The notes below the pieces were generated by a model, which saw only the letters and a list, made by a program, of their open reading frames with translations, searched no databases and had not been told where the DNA came from. From assembly GCA_947646095.1 (NCBI GenBank), contig CANSFI010000006.1, positions 1 to 64,000 of the forward strand: a stretch of DNA of 64,000 bases. Reading direction: 5' to 3'. Positions 18,933 to 28,500 of the stretch are shown here, one piece after another. The position numbers and the translations under genes are program-made. Position 1 is the first letter of the stretch. Each line of letters begins with the position of its first letter. Source of the stretch: an uncultured Mycoplasmatota bacterium (GTDB lineage: Bacteria; Bacillota_I; Bacilli_A; RF39; UBA660).

Positions 18933-19589
18933 ATGGATAAAAAACTTGAAGGATTTACCTGTATTATGGTAATAGTTTTAATTCTTTTATTTTTCTATGA
19001 TGATGATAATGATGATTTTTATACTAATATAAAAGAAATAAAAGAGCCAAATGATTTAATTGTTTTAGTTAATAAGAATAATATTTTACCAAAAGATTAT
19101 ACACCTAATGATTTAAGATTAATTAATAATCGCTATGCCTTTGATAATAAGTATTTAAGGGAAGAAGCTGCTATTGCTTTTGAAAACTTAAGTGCAGATG
19201 CCTCTTCTTTAGGATATAAAATAATTGCAACTTCTACTTATAGGGATTACGAATATCAGGGTAAATTATTTAATGAGTATACTAATTCTAAAGGTTTAGA
19301 TTATGCCTTACTATGCTCTGCTAAACCAGGTCATTCTGAACATCAAACAGGTTTAGCAGTTGATGTGGAAGGTTCTAATGGTAATTATGATGATTTTGAA
19401 AAAAGTATTGAATTTAATTGGATGAAGGAAAATGCTCATAAATATGGATTTATTTTAAGATATCCTAAAGGTAAGGAACATATAACTGGTTTTAAATATG
19501 AACCTTGGCATTATCGTTATGTTGGTATTGAACATGCAACTAATATATATAATAAAAATATTACTTTAGAAGAATATAAAAAACAGTGA
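18933..19589 (+). CDS. VanY-family D-alanyl-D-alanine carboxypeptidase
   Basis: 218 residues from ATG 18933 (GGTGAT upstream). An N-terminal hydrophobic helix anchors or exports it. The peptidase M15B domain has STYRDYEYQG, SEHQTGLAVDVEG (zinc-binding His and Asp) and EPWHYRYVG (catalytic Glu and zinc His). It trims the terminal D-Ala of stem peptides outside the membrane. It stops at TGA inside the 5' arm of its terminator, which supports UGA acting as a stop here. Confidence 0.92.
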   Translation: MDKKLEGFTCIMVIVLILLFFYDDDNDDFYTNIKEIKEPNDLIVLVNKNNILPKDYTPNDLRLINNRYAFDNKYLREEAAIAFENLSADASSLGYKIIATSTYRDYEYQGKLFNEYTNSKGLDYALLCSAKPGHSEHQTGLAVDVEGSNGNYDDFEKSIEFNWMKENAHKYGFILRYPKGKEHITGFKYEPWHYRYVGIEHATNIYNKNITLEEYKKQ

Positions 19590-19605
19590 GTGAAAACTGT
19601 TTTTT
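19578..19605 (+). terminator. Terminator of the carboxypeptidase gene
   Basis: AAAAAACAGT (19578-19587) pairs with ACTGTTTTTT (19596-19605); the T-rich arm serves as tail. The near-symmetric A/T arms could also terminate the converging membrane-protein gene. Confidence 0.8.
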
Positions 19606-20232
19606 ATCTAATATAAAATAAACCAGGTAAAATATTAACTGCAATAAATGTATTAAAAAATAGTAAAAATAAATCAAAAGTAAATATTAAATAAAGTAAT
19701 ACACCTTTATATTTTTTAATCATTAAAATAATTGATGAAAAAAAGATAAATAATGATATAGATAAATTTAGTATTATTCCTAATATAAACATATCGATAC
19801 TTAAATTATAAGTAAAAAAGAGTCCAAACGAAGCAATAAATTAAAGTAAGTAAATTTAGTTGTTTTTAGTGGTTTCTGTTCTTTACAAAAAGCCAAATCC
19901 TTTTTAAAATATATCAAATATTTAATTGCATGTATTAAATGAAATAAACCTAATATAAAATAAATTATTCCAAACAATGATTTATCTATTAATATATTTA
20001 AAACCATAAAACTTCCTATAATAATTAATAACCTTCCTACAAACTTTTGATTTACTTTTCTATTACAAATTAAAATTATTAAAAATATTATAAGAAGAAT
20101 TAATTTAAAAAATATAGAAAAAGCCCCAAGTAATAAACTTACTATTGAAAATATAATTGATAATATAAGTAATGTTGTTTGATCTTTATTTAACATTTCA
20201 CGATAATATTTAGCATCCTTAATTTTTAACAT
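19604..20232 (-). pseudogene. Small multispanning membrane protein, split by a frameshift
   Basis: ATG 20232 (GAGGTG upstream) opens a hydrophobic protein with about six helices (LILSIIFSIVSLLLGAFSIF, LLIIIGSFMVLNILI). The first frame ends at TAA 19801. From about 19850 another frame continues naturally as ASFGLFFTYNLSIDMFILGI and runs to TAA 19604. One extra T in the short run near 19848 would restore a single ORF of ~209 codons. No family recognised. It may be a sequencing slip and not a true mutation. Confidence 0.6.
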
Positions 20233-20295
20233 AATATAAAACACCTCAATATTATTATATATATTTTTTTAGTGCTATGGGATTTATAACATAAA

Positions 20296-20347
20296 ACTAA
20301 AAAAGATGGTAACCTAATTATTTTTAGGTTTTTGAATAACCATCTCT
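20296..20347 (-). terminator. Terminator overlapping the end of the 20314 gene
   Basis: On the minus strand an outer stem (AGATGGT with ACCATCT) encloses an inner stem (AACCTAA with TTAGGTT) and is followed by TTTTTT. The last codons of the upstream gene form part of it. Confidence 0.6.
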
Positions 20348-21345
20348 TTGCCTTTTTCTTCTTTATTATTTGCTAAAGTAATAGATGAAGCATATTCTTT
20401 AGCTTCTATTAATTTATCATAAATTAATCCTATTTGTTCTATAGTTGGTTTTCCAACAACTGGTATACCACAAATCCAACCATCAAATCTTTCATTTACA
20501 GTATATTCTATAGAAATACGCTTTTTATCATCTCTTAATTCAATAATTTCGCTTTTACCCCAATCGTAATAATCAACAATTTTATGAATTAATTTTAAAT
20601 CATCAGTTGATAATTTATATTCAAATCCATCATAAAATCTACGATAACATACAAAACCATCAGAATTAATTTTTTCTATTTTAATTCTACATGCATCAAA
20701 ACTACCATATTCAGGATTAGGTGGGGGTGCGACAGATATTCCAATTTTAACTTTTTTTAAATAATTTTCGATATTATCTAATTCAATATTTGGATTCATA
20801 TATGGATTTACAGACATATCAAAATCATCTATAGCTTGTCTAAACATTTTCCCTAAAGTAGTCTCTTTTTCTTTAAAAATATTATCAAAAATAGATGAAC
20901 AATTCTTTTTATCTCTAAGTCATTCATAGCCAGAAAGTGATGGATTTAATTGCTTTAACATTTTAGAATATGTTTCGGTAATTAACTCATCGTATCTTTG
21001 GACTTCTGTTTCAGGTAAATTATTTTTTCTAGCTAAATAATCTTTTATTTCTGTTAAAAAAATTATTAATCTTTCCTTAAAATGTATACTAATCTTTAAA
21101 TATTCGATTCCTCTACCTATAATTTCATAAATTTTATTAGGATATTTATTATCAATTATTTTCAAAAAATCTAAAGGTATCTTTCCTTCAATCTCAGTAT
21201 CATCATCGTTACCATATTTAGGAAAAGATATCTTTAAATCATTTCAATAATAAATTTGGTCTTTATAAAAATACTTTTCTATAGCTTCTTCATGATTCTT
21301 TATTCCTAACACTTCCATTACTGTATTAAATTCTAAACGATTCAA
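20314..21345 (-). CDS. Unknown protein, single ORF only if two UGA codons are read
   Basis: A perfect AAGGGAGG site stands 7 nt before TTG 21345. From there to TAG 20314 one frame of 343 codons is interrupted only by UGA at codon 34 (21246-21244, QIYY-stop-NDLKIS) and codon 142 (20922-20920, SGYE-stop-LRDKK). Both contexts suit Trp. No frameshift and no other stop occur, and TGG is used for two later Trp (DYYDWGKS, FDGWICG). I do not recognise the family; it is soluble, mixed alpha/beta, without a signal. It is either a doubly mutated pseudogene or a gene where UGA is tolerated. Confidence 0.6.
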
Positions 21346-21368
21346 ACTAAAACCTCCCTTAAAAAATA

Positions 21369-21734
21369 TTAAATTTCTTTTTTCCAAAGGCCATGAATAC
21401 TACAATATTCATAGATAGTAGAACCTTTTTTATAATCAAATATAACAACAGGCTCTTCATTTGGTTTTAAATTAACTCTAGTTATTTTATTGTTATTTAC
21501 TAAAGCTATAAACATAATATAATGATTATCTTCCATAGGATGTATTATTTCACCTATTGAAACTTTAACTTTATCATCTTTTATTTCACAATGTGGTACA
21601 TGTTTTTCTAAAGAAGCATCACTTACATTAGCTTCTAATAACTCCATTTCTCTACCACAACATTTTATAAATTTTGAATTATCATCTATTAATTCAATAA
21701 TATTTCCACATATAGGACATCTATAAAACTTCAT
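21369..21734 (-). CDS. dfx: Desulfoferrodoxin / superoxide reductase
   Basis: About 121 residues from ATG 21734 (GGAGG 5 nt upstream). The N-terminal desulforedoxin-type site has CPICG and the CC pair; the catalytic neelaredoxin-type iron site has EKHVPH, HPMEDNHYI and YCSIHGLW, supplying the four His and one Cys. It reduces superoxide to peroxide without making O2, typical of anaerobes. The preceding ArsC/Spx-like reading frame overlaps its start. Confidence 0.93.
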   Translation of the reverse strand: MKFYRCPICGNIIELIDDNSKFIKCCGREMELLEANVSDASLEKHVPHCEIKDDKVKVSIGEIIHPMEDNHYIMFIALVNNNKITRVNLKPNEEPVVIFDYKKGSTIYEYCSIHGLWKKEI

Positions 21735-22097
21735 AACTACCTCCATTACTACTAAAATAATTTCCCCATTCTTCTTTTTTAAAACCTATTAAAATTTTAT
21801 TTTCTAAAACTAATAATGGTCTTTTTATAAGCATGCCATCACTAGAAAGTAATTTTATTTTTCTTTATCAGACATGTTAGTTAATTTTTCTTTTAAATTT
21901 AATTCTTTATATTTTAAACCACTTGTATTAAATAGCTTTTTTATTGGAATATTAAATTTACTAATCCAAAAATTTAATTCATCATAAGTTGGTGTTTTTT
22001 CTTTTATTTGTCTATCTTCATATTTTATTTTTCTATCATTTAACCAAAATTTTGCTTTTTTACAAGTTGAACATTTTGAATATTCGATAAATTGCAT
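21721..22097 (-). pseudogene. Spx/ArsC-like thioredoxin-fold protein with one-base loss
   Basis: ATG 22097 begins MQFIEYSKCSTCKKAKFWL with the CxxC site of the ArsC/Spx/YffB family. After MSDKEK the frame stops at TAA 21855. Adding one A to the preceding A run restores KLLSSDGMLIKRPLLVLENK, the expected family C-terminus, ending TAG 21721 and overlapping the dfx start. The single homopolymer loss makes an assembly error as likely as a real mutation. Confidence 0.75.
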
Positions 22098-22146
22098 ACT
22101 ATCACCAATTTAATTATAGCATAGTAAATATTTATTTTAAAGAAAA

Positions 22147-22168
22147 AAACAGATAAAATTATCTGTTT
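22147..22168 (-). terminator. Terminator of the CotD-like gene
   Basis: AAACAGATAA (22147-22156) pairs with TTATCTGTTT (22159-22168), with a T run after it on the minus strand. The stop codon lies in the stem. Confidence 0.75.
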
Positions 22169-22437
22169 ACGAATCCAGAACAACTGCCACAATCATTATT
22201 TATAACTTCTGTTGATTCTGAACAGCTATATTCTGGAGTATAAGTATGAACGTAGTGAACACGGTTTACAGTATGATGATGAATAGGACATACATGAGGT
22301 ACTTCACAGTAGAAATCCTTTTGATCACAAGTTGTAATAGTTGGTTCAACTATTGGATTAGCCATACCTTGGTTTCCAAATTGTTGATTAAAACCCATGC
22401 CTTGTCTTCCACATCCACAATTTCTTTTGTTAAACAT
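22159..22437 (-). CDS. CotD-like spore coat protein
   Basis: 92 residues, rich in Cys, His, Asn and Tyr. NPIVEPTITTCDQKDFYCE is followed by VPHVCPIHHHTVNRVHYVHT, the His-rich core typical of the CotD family inner coat proteins (general knowledge). ATG 22437 has a GGGG ribosome site. If correct, the lineage either sporulates or keeps coat remnants. Nothing else in the window is sporulation-specific except the SpoVD-like PBP. Confidence 0.65.
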   Translation of the reverse strand: MFNKRNCGCGRQGMGFNQQFGNQGMANPIVEPTITTCDQKDFYCEVPHVCPIHHHTVNRVHYVHTYTPEYSCSESTEVINNDCGSCSGFVNR

Positions 22438-22517
22438 CTTTATCCCCCTTATCTACTCTTATCTTATGTAGGAAGATAAAAATTGAATATGTTAAACGCC
22501 TTGATATTTTAAATTAA

Positions 22518-23825
22518 CTAAAAAGGCATTTTTAAATTACCATTTTTTAATTGTTTCATCATTACTTTCATTTGATCAAATTGTTTAAGCAGTCTATTTA
22601 CTTCTTCAACACTTCTACCACTACCTTTAGCAATTCTTATTTTTCTACTAGCTTTAAGTGTTTCAGGATGTTTTCTTTCATATGGTGTCATTGATAGAAT
22701 AATAGCTTCAATATGAGCTATATCTTTAGGATTTATTTTAACATTATTTAAACCCATTTTTTTAGCTCCTGGTAGCATTTTAATAATATTTTCTAATGGT
22801 CCTAATTTTTTTATTTGCTTAAATTGAGTTAAAAAATCGTCTAAATCAAATTTTCCTTTTTCTAAATTTTTAGCTGTTTTTAAAGCTTCATCTTTATCAA
22901 TAACTGATTCTGCCTTTTCAATCATAGACATTAAATCACCCATGCCTAAGATACGAGTTGCCATTCTATCTGGATAGAATTCTTCCAATCCATCCATTTT
23001 TTCACTTACACCAATAAATTTAATTGGAATATTAGTTAAGTGTCTAATTGATAAAGCTGCTCCTCCTCTAGTATCACCATCTAGTTTAGTTAAAACAGCT
23101 CCTGTTATATTTAATCTTTCACTAAATCCAGTTATTACATTAATAGCATCTTGTCCAGTCATACTATCAACAACTAATAATATTTCATTAGGACTGACAC
23201 TGTTATTAATATTTTCTAATTCCATCATTAATTCTTCATCGATATGTAATCGTCCTGCAGTATCAATTAAAATATAATTAAAACTATTTTCTTTAGCATA
23301 TTTAATAGCATTATTTACTATTTCAACAGGGTTTTTATTACCTTCTTCATATACTTCGATATTAAGTTCTCGTCCTATTTGTTTTAATTGTTCTATAGCA
23401 GCTGGTCTATATACATCACAGGCAACTAATAAAGGTTTTTTATTATATTTTTTTCTAAGTAATAAACTTAGTTTACCAATAGTTGTAGTTTTTCCAGAAC
23501 CTTGCAAACCTACCATCATTAAGATACTAGGATTACCACTTGTATATAAATCTTTCTTTTCTCCACCTAATAATTCTACTAATTCATCTTTTAAGATTTT
23601 AACAAAAAGTTCTCCTGGTTTTAAACTTTTACTAACTTCTTCTCCTAAAGCTTTTTCTTTAACACTATTTATAAATTCTTTTACAACGACATAGTTTACA
23701 TCTGCTTCTAAGAGAGCTAATCTAATTTCTCTTATAACTTCACTTATATTTTCTTCAGTAATTTTGCCATAGCCTTTAATTTTATTTATAGCACGCTCTA
23801 ATCTATCGCCTAAACTTTCAAACAT
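22518..23825 (-). CDS. ffh: Signal recognition particle GTPase Ffh
   Basis: 435 residues. NG domain: GLQGSGKTTT (G1, ~104), DTAGRLHIDEE (G3) and TKLDGDTRGG (G4). The M domain from ~295 contains KMLPGAKKMG and SGRSVEEVNRLLKQF for SRP RNA and signal-sequence binding. The C-terminal tail is short. Targets nascent membrane proteins to FtsY. Normally preceded by ylxM, here by a decayed gene's terminator side. Confidence 0.96.
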   Translation of the reverse strand: MFESLGDRLERAINKIKGYGKITEENISEVIREIRLALLEADVNYVVVKEFINSVKEKALGEEVSKSLKPGELFVKILKDELVELLGGEKKDLYTSGNPSILMMVGLQGSGKTTTIGKLSLLLRKKYNKKPLLVACDVYRPAAIEQLKQIGRELNIEVYEEGNKNPVEIVNNAIKYAKENSFNYILIDTAGRLHIDEELMMELENINNSVSPNEILLVVDSMTGQDAINVITGFSERLNITGAVLTKLDGDTRGGAALSIRHLTNIPIKFIGVSEKMDGLEEFYPDRMATRILGMGDLMSMIEKAESVIDKDEALKTAKNLEKGKFDLDDFLTQFKQIKKLGPLENIIKMLPGAKKMGLNNVKINPKDIAHIEAIILSMTPYERKHPETLKASRKIRIAKGSGRSVEEVNRLLKQFDQMKVMMKQLKNGNLKMPF

Positions 23826-23859
23826 TTTATCACCTTATTCAATTATATAAAATTATTCA

Positions 23860-23890
23860 AAAAAAATCTAGATATACTAGATCTTTTTAA
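23860..23890 (-). terminator. Terminator after the decayed 23891-24650 gene
   Basis: AGATCTAG and CTAGAT arms around TATA, followed by TTTTTTTT on the minus strand, 20 bp upstream of the ffh start region. Confidence 0.7.
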
Positions 23891-24650
23891 CTATTTCATT
23901 ATTATTTTTTCATATTTATTTAATTCATTAACACTACTATAGTTACCTGTTATTTCAACACCATTATAAACAATAATTGAAAAATCCATATTATAAAATT
24001 CATGTAAAGTATTATCCACGCAAGAAGCATATTGGCTTTCAATTATAATTTTATTAGCTTTTACATTAATTTCTCCATACTGTCCAGTTAAAATATCAGA
24101 TTTCCATATATATATCATTAGCTTCTACATTAATACCATTATCATTACAATCTTCATAAATTCTATTTGTTTTATGTTTTTCTATTATCAAAGAATTTTT
24201 TAATTTTTCCACTTAAAAATTTATTTTTACCATTCTTGGAAAAACCGAAATTATATTCATTATTTATTAAAGAAATATTATTTGCTGAATAAACTTGAAT
24301 TCATTCATTACAATAAAATTTACAATTATAAAAAACGATAATTGAAGATGATGATGTAATATTTATGCTCTTATGTCTCCAAAATAATACTCAAATTGTT
24401 TATTAAGTTTAAAATAATCAATCATTTCTTTGTCTTTTTGGTTGTCAATTCCATTACAATTTAATTCATAAAAATCCTTATTTTTATCCCTATTTAAGGA
24501 ACTTCTTTTATAAACATTACAAAATATTTCATGTTCATACTCTATAAGAGTACCAATTTTTTGTGTAACATGTCCTAAATATTTTGCTCTATCTCTTTTA
24601 TATTTTAAGTCTTTAATCATATTTGAAATATCCATAGTATAATCCACCAC
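23891..24650 (-). pseudogene. Degraded gene of unknown function
   Basis: Two frames remain: 24650-24363 (start MVDYTMDISNMIKDLKYK) and 24118-23891 (MIYIWKSDILTGQ). Between them a third frame reads NITSSSSIIVFYNCKFYCNE, a UGA at 24303-24301, then IQVYSANNISLINNEYNFGF, and shifts again near 24150. The segments look like one ~240-codon gene with at least two frameshifts and one UGA at a plausible Trp. A polar-residue-rich beta pattern is visible; no family recognised. Confidence 0.6.
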
Positions 24651-24855
24651 TTAGTAGATATATTATCACATAAAATAATATTCGTGTTAACTGCTAACTT
24701 ACAAGGTTAATAATAATATAAACAAGTAAATATTTATTATCTCACCTTTTTTCTCTTATGTTTATTAAAACAAGGAAAATTATACCTTTTCTTGTATAAT
24801 CGCTCCCTGTTTTTTCTATTTTTATTTATTACTTTTAAGCAATTGCCATACTAAA

Positions 24856-26040
24856 TTATTTTAGTTTATTTTTCATTCCTTTTAAACCTTTAGTACCACC
24901 AAAATTACTTAAAACATTTGTCTCAAAAGAATATACTTTTTTAGATTTGTTTTTATAATTTTTAATTGATAGTGTAATCATATCATCTAAAAGTTCTTTA
25001 TAACTTTTACCTGTTGGTTCCCATAGATAAAAAGCTAGAGAACCTGGAATAGTATTTGGTTCATTAATATATAATTTTTCTGTTTTCTTATCAATTAAAA
25101 AATCAATTCTACAAACACCACTTAAGTTTAATACTTTAAATACTTGTTTAGATAATGTTTCTATTTCTTCTTTTATTTTTTCGCTAATTCTAGCAGGAAT
25201 AATACGATCTGTTGAAACCATTCCTTTTGATTTAGAACCTTTTGCTCCACCTACATATTTATCTTTATAAGTTAAAAATTCTTCAGTAGTCATTACTTCT
25301 TCTATAACACTTGTTTGTTGATATTCATAATTACCTAATACACTACAATTTACTTCAACTAAATTCTCGACCATTTTTTCTACTACTATTTTTGTATCAT
25401 ATGTTATAGCATCCATAATAGCTTCTTCTATTTCGTCTTCGCTTTTAACAACAGTGATTCCTACACTACTACCTAGGCTTGCTGGTTTAACAATAACTGG
25501 ATATCCTAGTTTTTTTATTTCCTTAGTAATTGTATCAGTATTATTTAAATACTCATAATCATAAAACCAAATGTAAGGAGAAATTGGTAATTTTTCTGAT
25601 TCAAATATTTGTTTCATAACTACTTTATCTTGTCCTAAAGCAGAACCTAAAACATTAGATCCTACATAAGGTATACCTATTGTATCTAAATATCCTTGTA
25701 ATGTTCCATCTTCTACATTTGTTCCATGTACAATTGGAAATGCTATATCTATTTCTTCTACTATTTTTTTTAAAAATCCCAATGATTGAAGATAAAATTT
25801 TCCATCTTTTTTTACAATAGTTACTTTTTTTGCATATCTTTTTAAATCATTAAAATCTTTATATATATCTATATCCATAAGCATTTTCCCTGTATAAAAA
25901 TTACGATCTTTACTGATGTATATAGGTATAATATCATATTTTTCAGCATCCATATAGTTCATAGCTTGAACAGCTGAAATAATACTAATTTCATGTTCAA
26001 CACTTACTCCACCATATATAACTCCAACTTTAATTTTCAT
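24856..26040 (-). CDS. ddl: D-alanine--D-alanine ligase
   Basis: 394 residues, ATP-grasp. GGVSVEHEISIISA at the N-terminus binds the first D-Ala. HGTNVEDGTLQGYLDTIGIP, VVKPASLGSSVGITVV and YINEPNTIPGSLAFYLW are the lid, ATP and Mg sites. Makes the dipeptide added by MurF, which is encoded 15 bp upstream, so the two are a natural pair. Confidence 0.95.
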   Translation of the reverse strand: MKIKVGVIYGGVSVEHEISIISAVQAMNYMDAEKYDIIPIYISKDRNFYTGKMLMDIDIYKDFNDLKRYAKKVTIVKKDGKFYLQSLGFLKKIVEEIDIAFPIVHGTNVEDGTLQGYLDTIGIPYVGSNVLGSALGQDKVVMKQIFESEKLPISPYIWFYDYEYLNNTDTITKEIKKLGYPVIVKPASLGSSVGITVVKSEDEIEEAIMDAITYDTKIVVEKMVENLVEVNCSVLGNYEYQQTSVIEEVMTTEEFLTYKDKYVGGAKGSKSKGMVSTDRIIPARISEKIKEEIETLSKQVFKVLNLSGVCRIDFLIDKKTEKLYINEPNTIPGSLAFYLWEPTGKSYKELLDDMITLSIKNYKNKSKKVYSFETNVLSNFGGTKGLKGMKNKLK

Positions 26041-26055
26041 AATTACTCCTCTTTT

Positions 26056-27645
26056 CTATTTTTCATTAAATATGTCTGGTAAATCATTTTCTAAAAGGAC
26101 ATACGTTTCTTTATCTTTTAATTCTTGCATTAATTTAAAAGCTAATTTTACATCATTAATAATGTGTATGTTTTCTTTAGGATATTTTTTTTCTATAAGT
26201 CCATCATATATAGGTTTAGTCTGTGTTTCTCCAACTAGTATTACTTCATCACAAACCTCACTTATGTATTCACCAAATTTTTTATTTAATTCATACTGCT
26301 CATCACCTAGTTCAATCATACCAGGTGTTACAATGATTTTTTTACCAGGCATAAGCCCTAATACTTCAACTGCCATTTTAGAGCCTATTGGATTTGAATT
26401 GTAGGCATCATCAATAATATTAATATCACCATATTTTTTTAATTCTAAACGATGTTCAATAGATCTTACCTTTTTAACACCATATTTTAGTCTATCTATC
26501 TCAATACCAAAATAATTACCTAAAGCAATAGAAGCTAAAATATTATATATATTAGCTTTACCAAGTAATCTAGTTTCAAATTTATACTTATTTTTATCAC
26601 CTTTAAATATACAATCAAAGGACATTCCTTTATTTGTTTGTTTTATATTAGTTGCCATTACATCTGCTTCATTATCAATACCAATCCAAATAACTTTGCA
26701 TTTATTTTTTAATTTATATGATACTTGATATTCATCATCTCTATTTAATATAGCAACTCCATCTTCTGGTAATGATTCAATAAGTTCAAATTTGCCTTTT
26801 TGAATATTTTCTCTACTTCCAAAACTATCCATATGAGCAGTTCCGATACGAGTAAGAATTCCATATTTAGGATGAACTAAATCACATAATTCTTGTATTT
26901 CACCCATTTTAAAGGCACCCATTTCAGCTATAAATACATCATTAAATTTGTCTAAATAATTATTTATTGTAAGCATTAATCCATTAGTTGTATTATAATT
27001 TTTAGGACTTGGACAAGTATTATACTTAATACTTAATATATCATTTAATATATTTTTACTACTAGTTTTACCATAACTACCTGTTATACCTATAACTTTT
27101 AAGTTACTCATTTCATTTATTTTATTATAAGCTTTATAATAATAATACCTAAATACTGACTTTTCTATAGGAATATTAATAATATTAGTAATCATAATTA
27201 CAAAATAGTTTAAATATGTTAAAGCTCCCAATATTAGATAATAATATACAATTAAGTTTTTATCAAAATATAAAAACATAATTAATATTGGTATTAAATA
27301 AATAATAGTTGATGTTATTATTAATCTTTTAACTCTTTTAGTAAAAGATAGAGGTTTTTTTAATTGTTCTTGTTTTTTATTATGTAAAAAACTACTAATA
27401 CATAAAATATAAAATAAAATAAATAAAATCATACTTAAGTTCTTATCAATAAAGATTAAAAAGATAAATAAGATAAATAAAATATCTACTTGTAAAAATA
27501 CTTTAGATGGATTTGATATAATCCATTTTAAGTACCTATTACCATCGTTGTACCAATTTTGTTGTAGCATATGTAATGCTTTGGTATTTTTAATAAAATA
27601 ATAACAATAATTAATAATAATACTAAATACTAATAAGTACATCAT
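26056..27645 (-). CDS. murF: MurF-type ligase with a membrane-embedded N-terminus
   Basis: Adds D-Ala-D-Ala to UDP-MurNAc-tripeptide. The central and C-terminal Mur ligase domains are clear: VIGITGSYGKTSSKNIL (P-loop, ~185), FIAEMGAFKMGEI, RIGTAHMDSFGS and DDAYNSNPIGSKMA. Instead of the usual soluble N-terminal UMAG-binding domain, residues 1-~165 form about five hydrophobic segments. At 529 residues it is longer than typical MurF (~450). It is coupled to ddl and an alpha/beta hydrolase. A MurT-like or other Mur ligase role is possible. Confidence 0.85.
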   Translation of the reverse strand: MMYLLVFSIIINYCYYFIKNTKALHMLQQNWYNDGNRYLKWIISNPSKVFLQVDILFILFIFLIFIDKNLSMILFILFYILCISSFLHNKKQEQLKKPLSFTKRVKRLIITSTIIYLIPILIMFLYFDKNLIVYYYLILGALTYLNYFVIMITNIINIPIEKSVFRYYYYKAYNKINEMSNLKVIGITGSYGKTSSKNILNDILSIKYNTCPSPKNYNTTNGLMLTINNYLDKFNDVFIAEMGAFKMGEIQELCDLVHPKYGILTRIGTAHMDSFGSRENIQKGKFELIESLPEDGVAILNRDDEYQVSYKLKNKCKVIWIGIDNEADVMATNIKQTNKGMSFDCIFKGDKNKYKFETRLLGKANIYNILASIALGNYFGIEIDRLKYGVKKVRSIEHRLELKKYGDINIIDDAYNSNPIGSKMAVEVLGLMPGKKIIVTPGMIELGDEQYELNKKFGEYISEVCDEVILVGETQTKPIYDGLIEKKYPKENIHIINDVKLAFKLMQELKDKETYVLLENDLPDIFNEK

Positions 27646-27648
27646 AAA

Positions 27649-28386
27649 TTAAACTCCCTCTAAAAAACTATGTAATACTTTAATAGTTTGATTTAAATTT
27701 TCTAAATAAGCATAATGAGTACAATTTTCATAAATAACTACACCTGAGTCTTGTATTAACTTTTCTAATTCATATGCTCTTTCAACTGGTACTGCCTCAT
27801 CTAAAGTTCCCCATACTATTAAGGTAGGGCATTTTATTTTTTTTACATCTTCTGTTATATCTAAATTAACTGTATTAACTAAAATTTTACGCATTGTATC
27901 AGTAGCATTTCTATAATCAACTGAACCAATATGTTTTTTAGCAAATCCTTCTAATTTATTCAAAATTGGTACTTTTTTTAAACCTTTTAAAATTTTAGTT
28001 TTAGTTGATAATTTTTCTATTTCACATTTAAATGGACTACCAAATAATACTAACTTCTCTACTTCATATCTAGATGAATAAAGTAGGCTTATTTTTCCAC
28101 CAAAAGAATGTCCAATTAAAATAGGTTTATCTATTTTTAATTCATCTAATAATTTTTTAATACAATCTACATAATCACTTACCTGCCAAGCATATGAAGG
28201 CTCACTACTACTACCATAACCAGGAAGATCAATAATTGTTATATTAAAATTATTTTTTAAAGCGTCTCCTATTGGTTTCATCATTTCTATATTTTGTCCC
28301 CATCCATGCAATAAAATAACATTTTTACCTGATTCTCTACCATATCTTATAAAGTTTATATCTACATCATTTATCTTTTTTTTCAT
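27649..28386 (-). CDS. Alpha/beta-hydrolase
   Basis: 245 residues. VILLHGWGQN is the oxyanion-hole strand, LIGHSFGGKI the nucleophile elbow (Ser ~94), VWGTLDEAVPV supplies the acid and NCTHYAYLEN the His. Substrate unknown; lactonase, esterase and carboxylesterase members look alike. It is first in a hydrolase-murF-ddl unit with 3-15 bp gaps. Confidence 0.88.
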   Translation of the reverse strand: MKKKINDVDINFIRYGRESGKNVILLHGWGQNIEMMKPIGDALKNNFNITIIDLPGYGSSSEPSYAWQVSDYVDCIKKLLDELKIDKPILIGHSFGGKISLLYSSRYEVEKLVLFGSPFKCEIEKLSTKTKILKGLKKVPILNKLEGFAKKHIGSVDYRNATDTMRKILVNTVNLDITEDVKKIKCPTLIVWGTLDEAVPVERAYELEKLIQDSGVVIYENCTHYAYLENLNQTIKVLHSFLEGV

Positions 28387-28500
28387 CGTATCACCATATA
28401 TTCATTATACAACAAAATTTCATTCAAAACAATTAATCTTTATTCTTTAACTATATTTTAACCAAAAATTTAAAAATTAGTATAATAAAAATACTTATTA

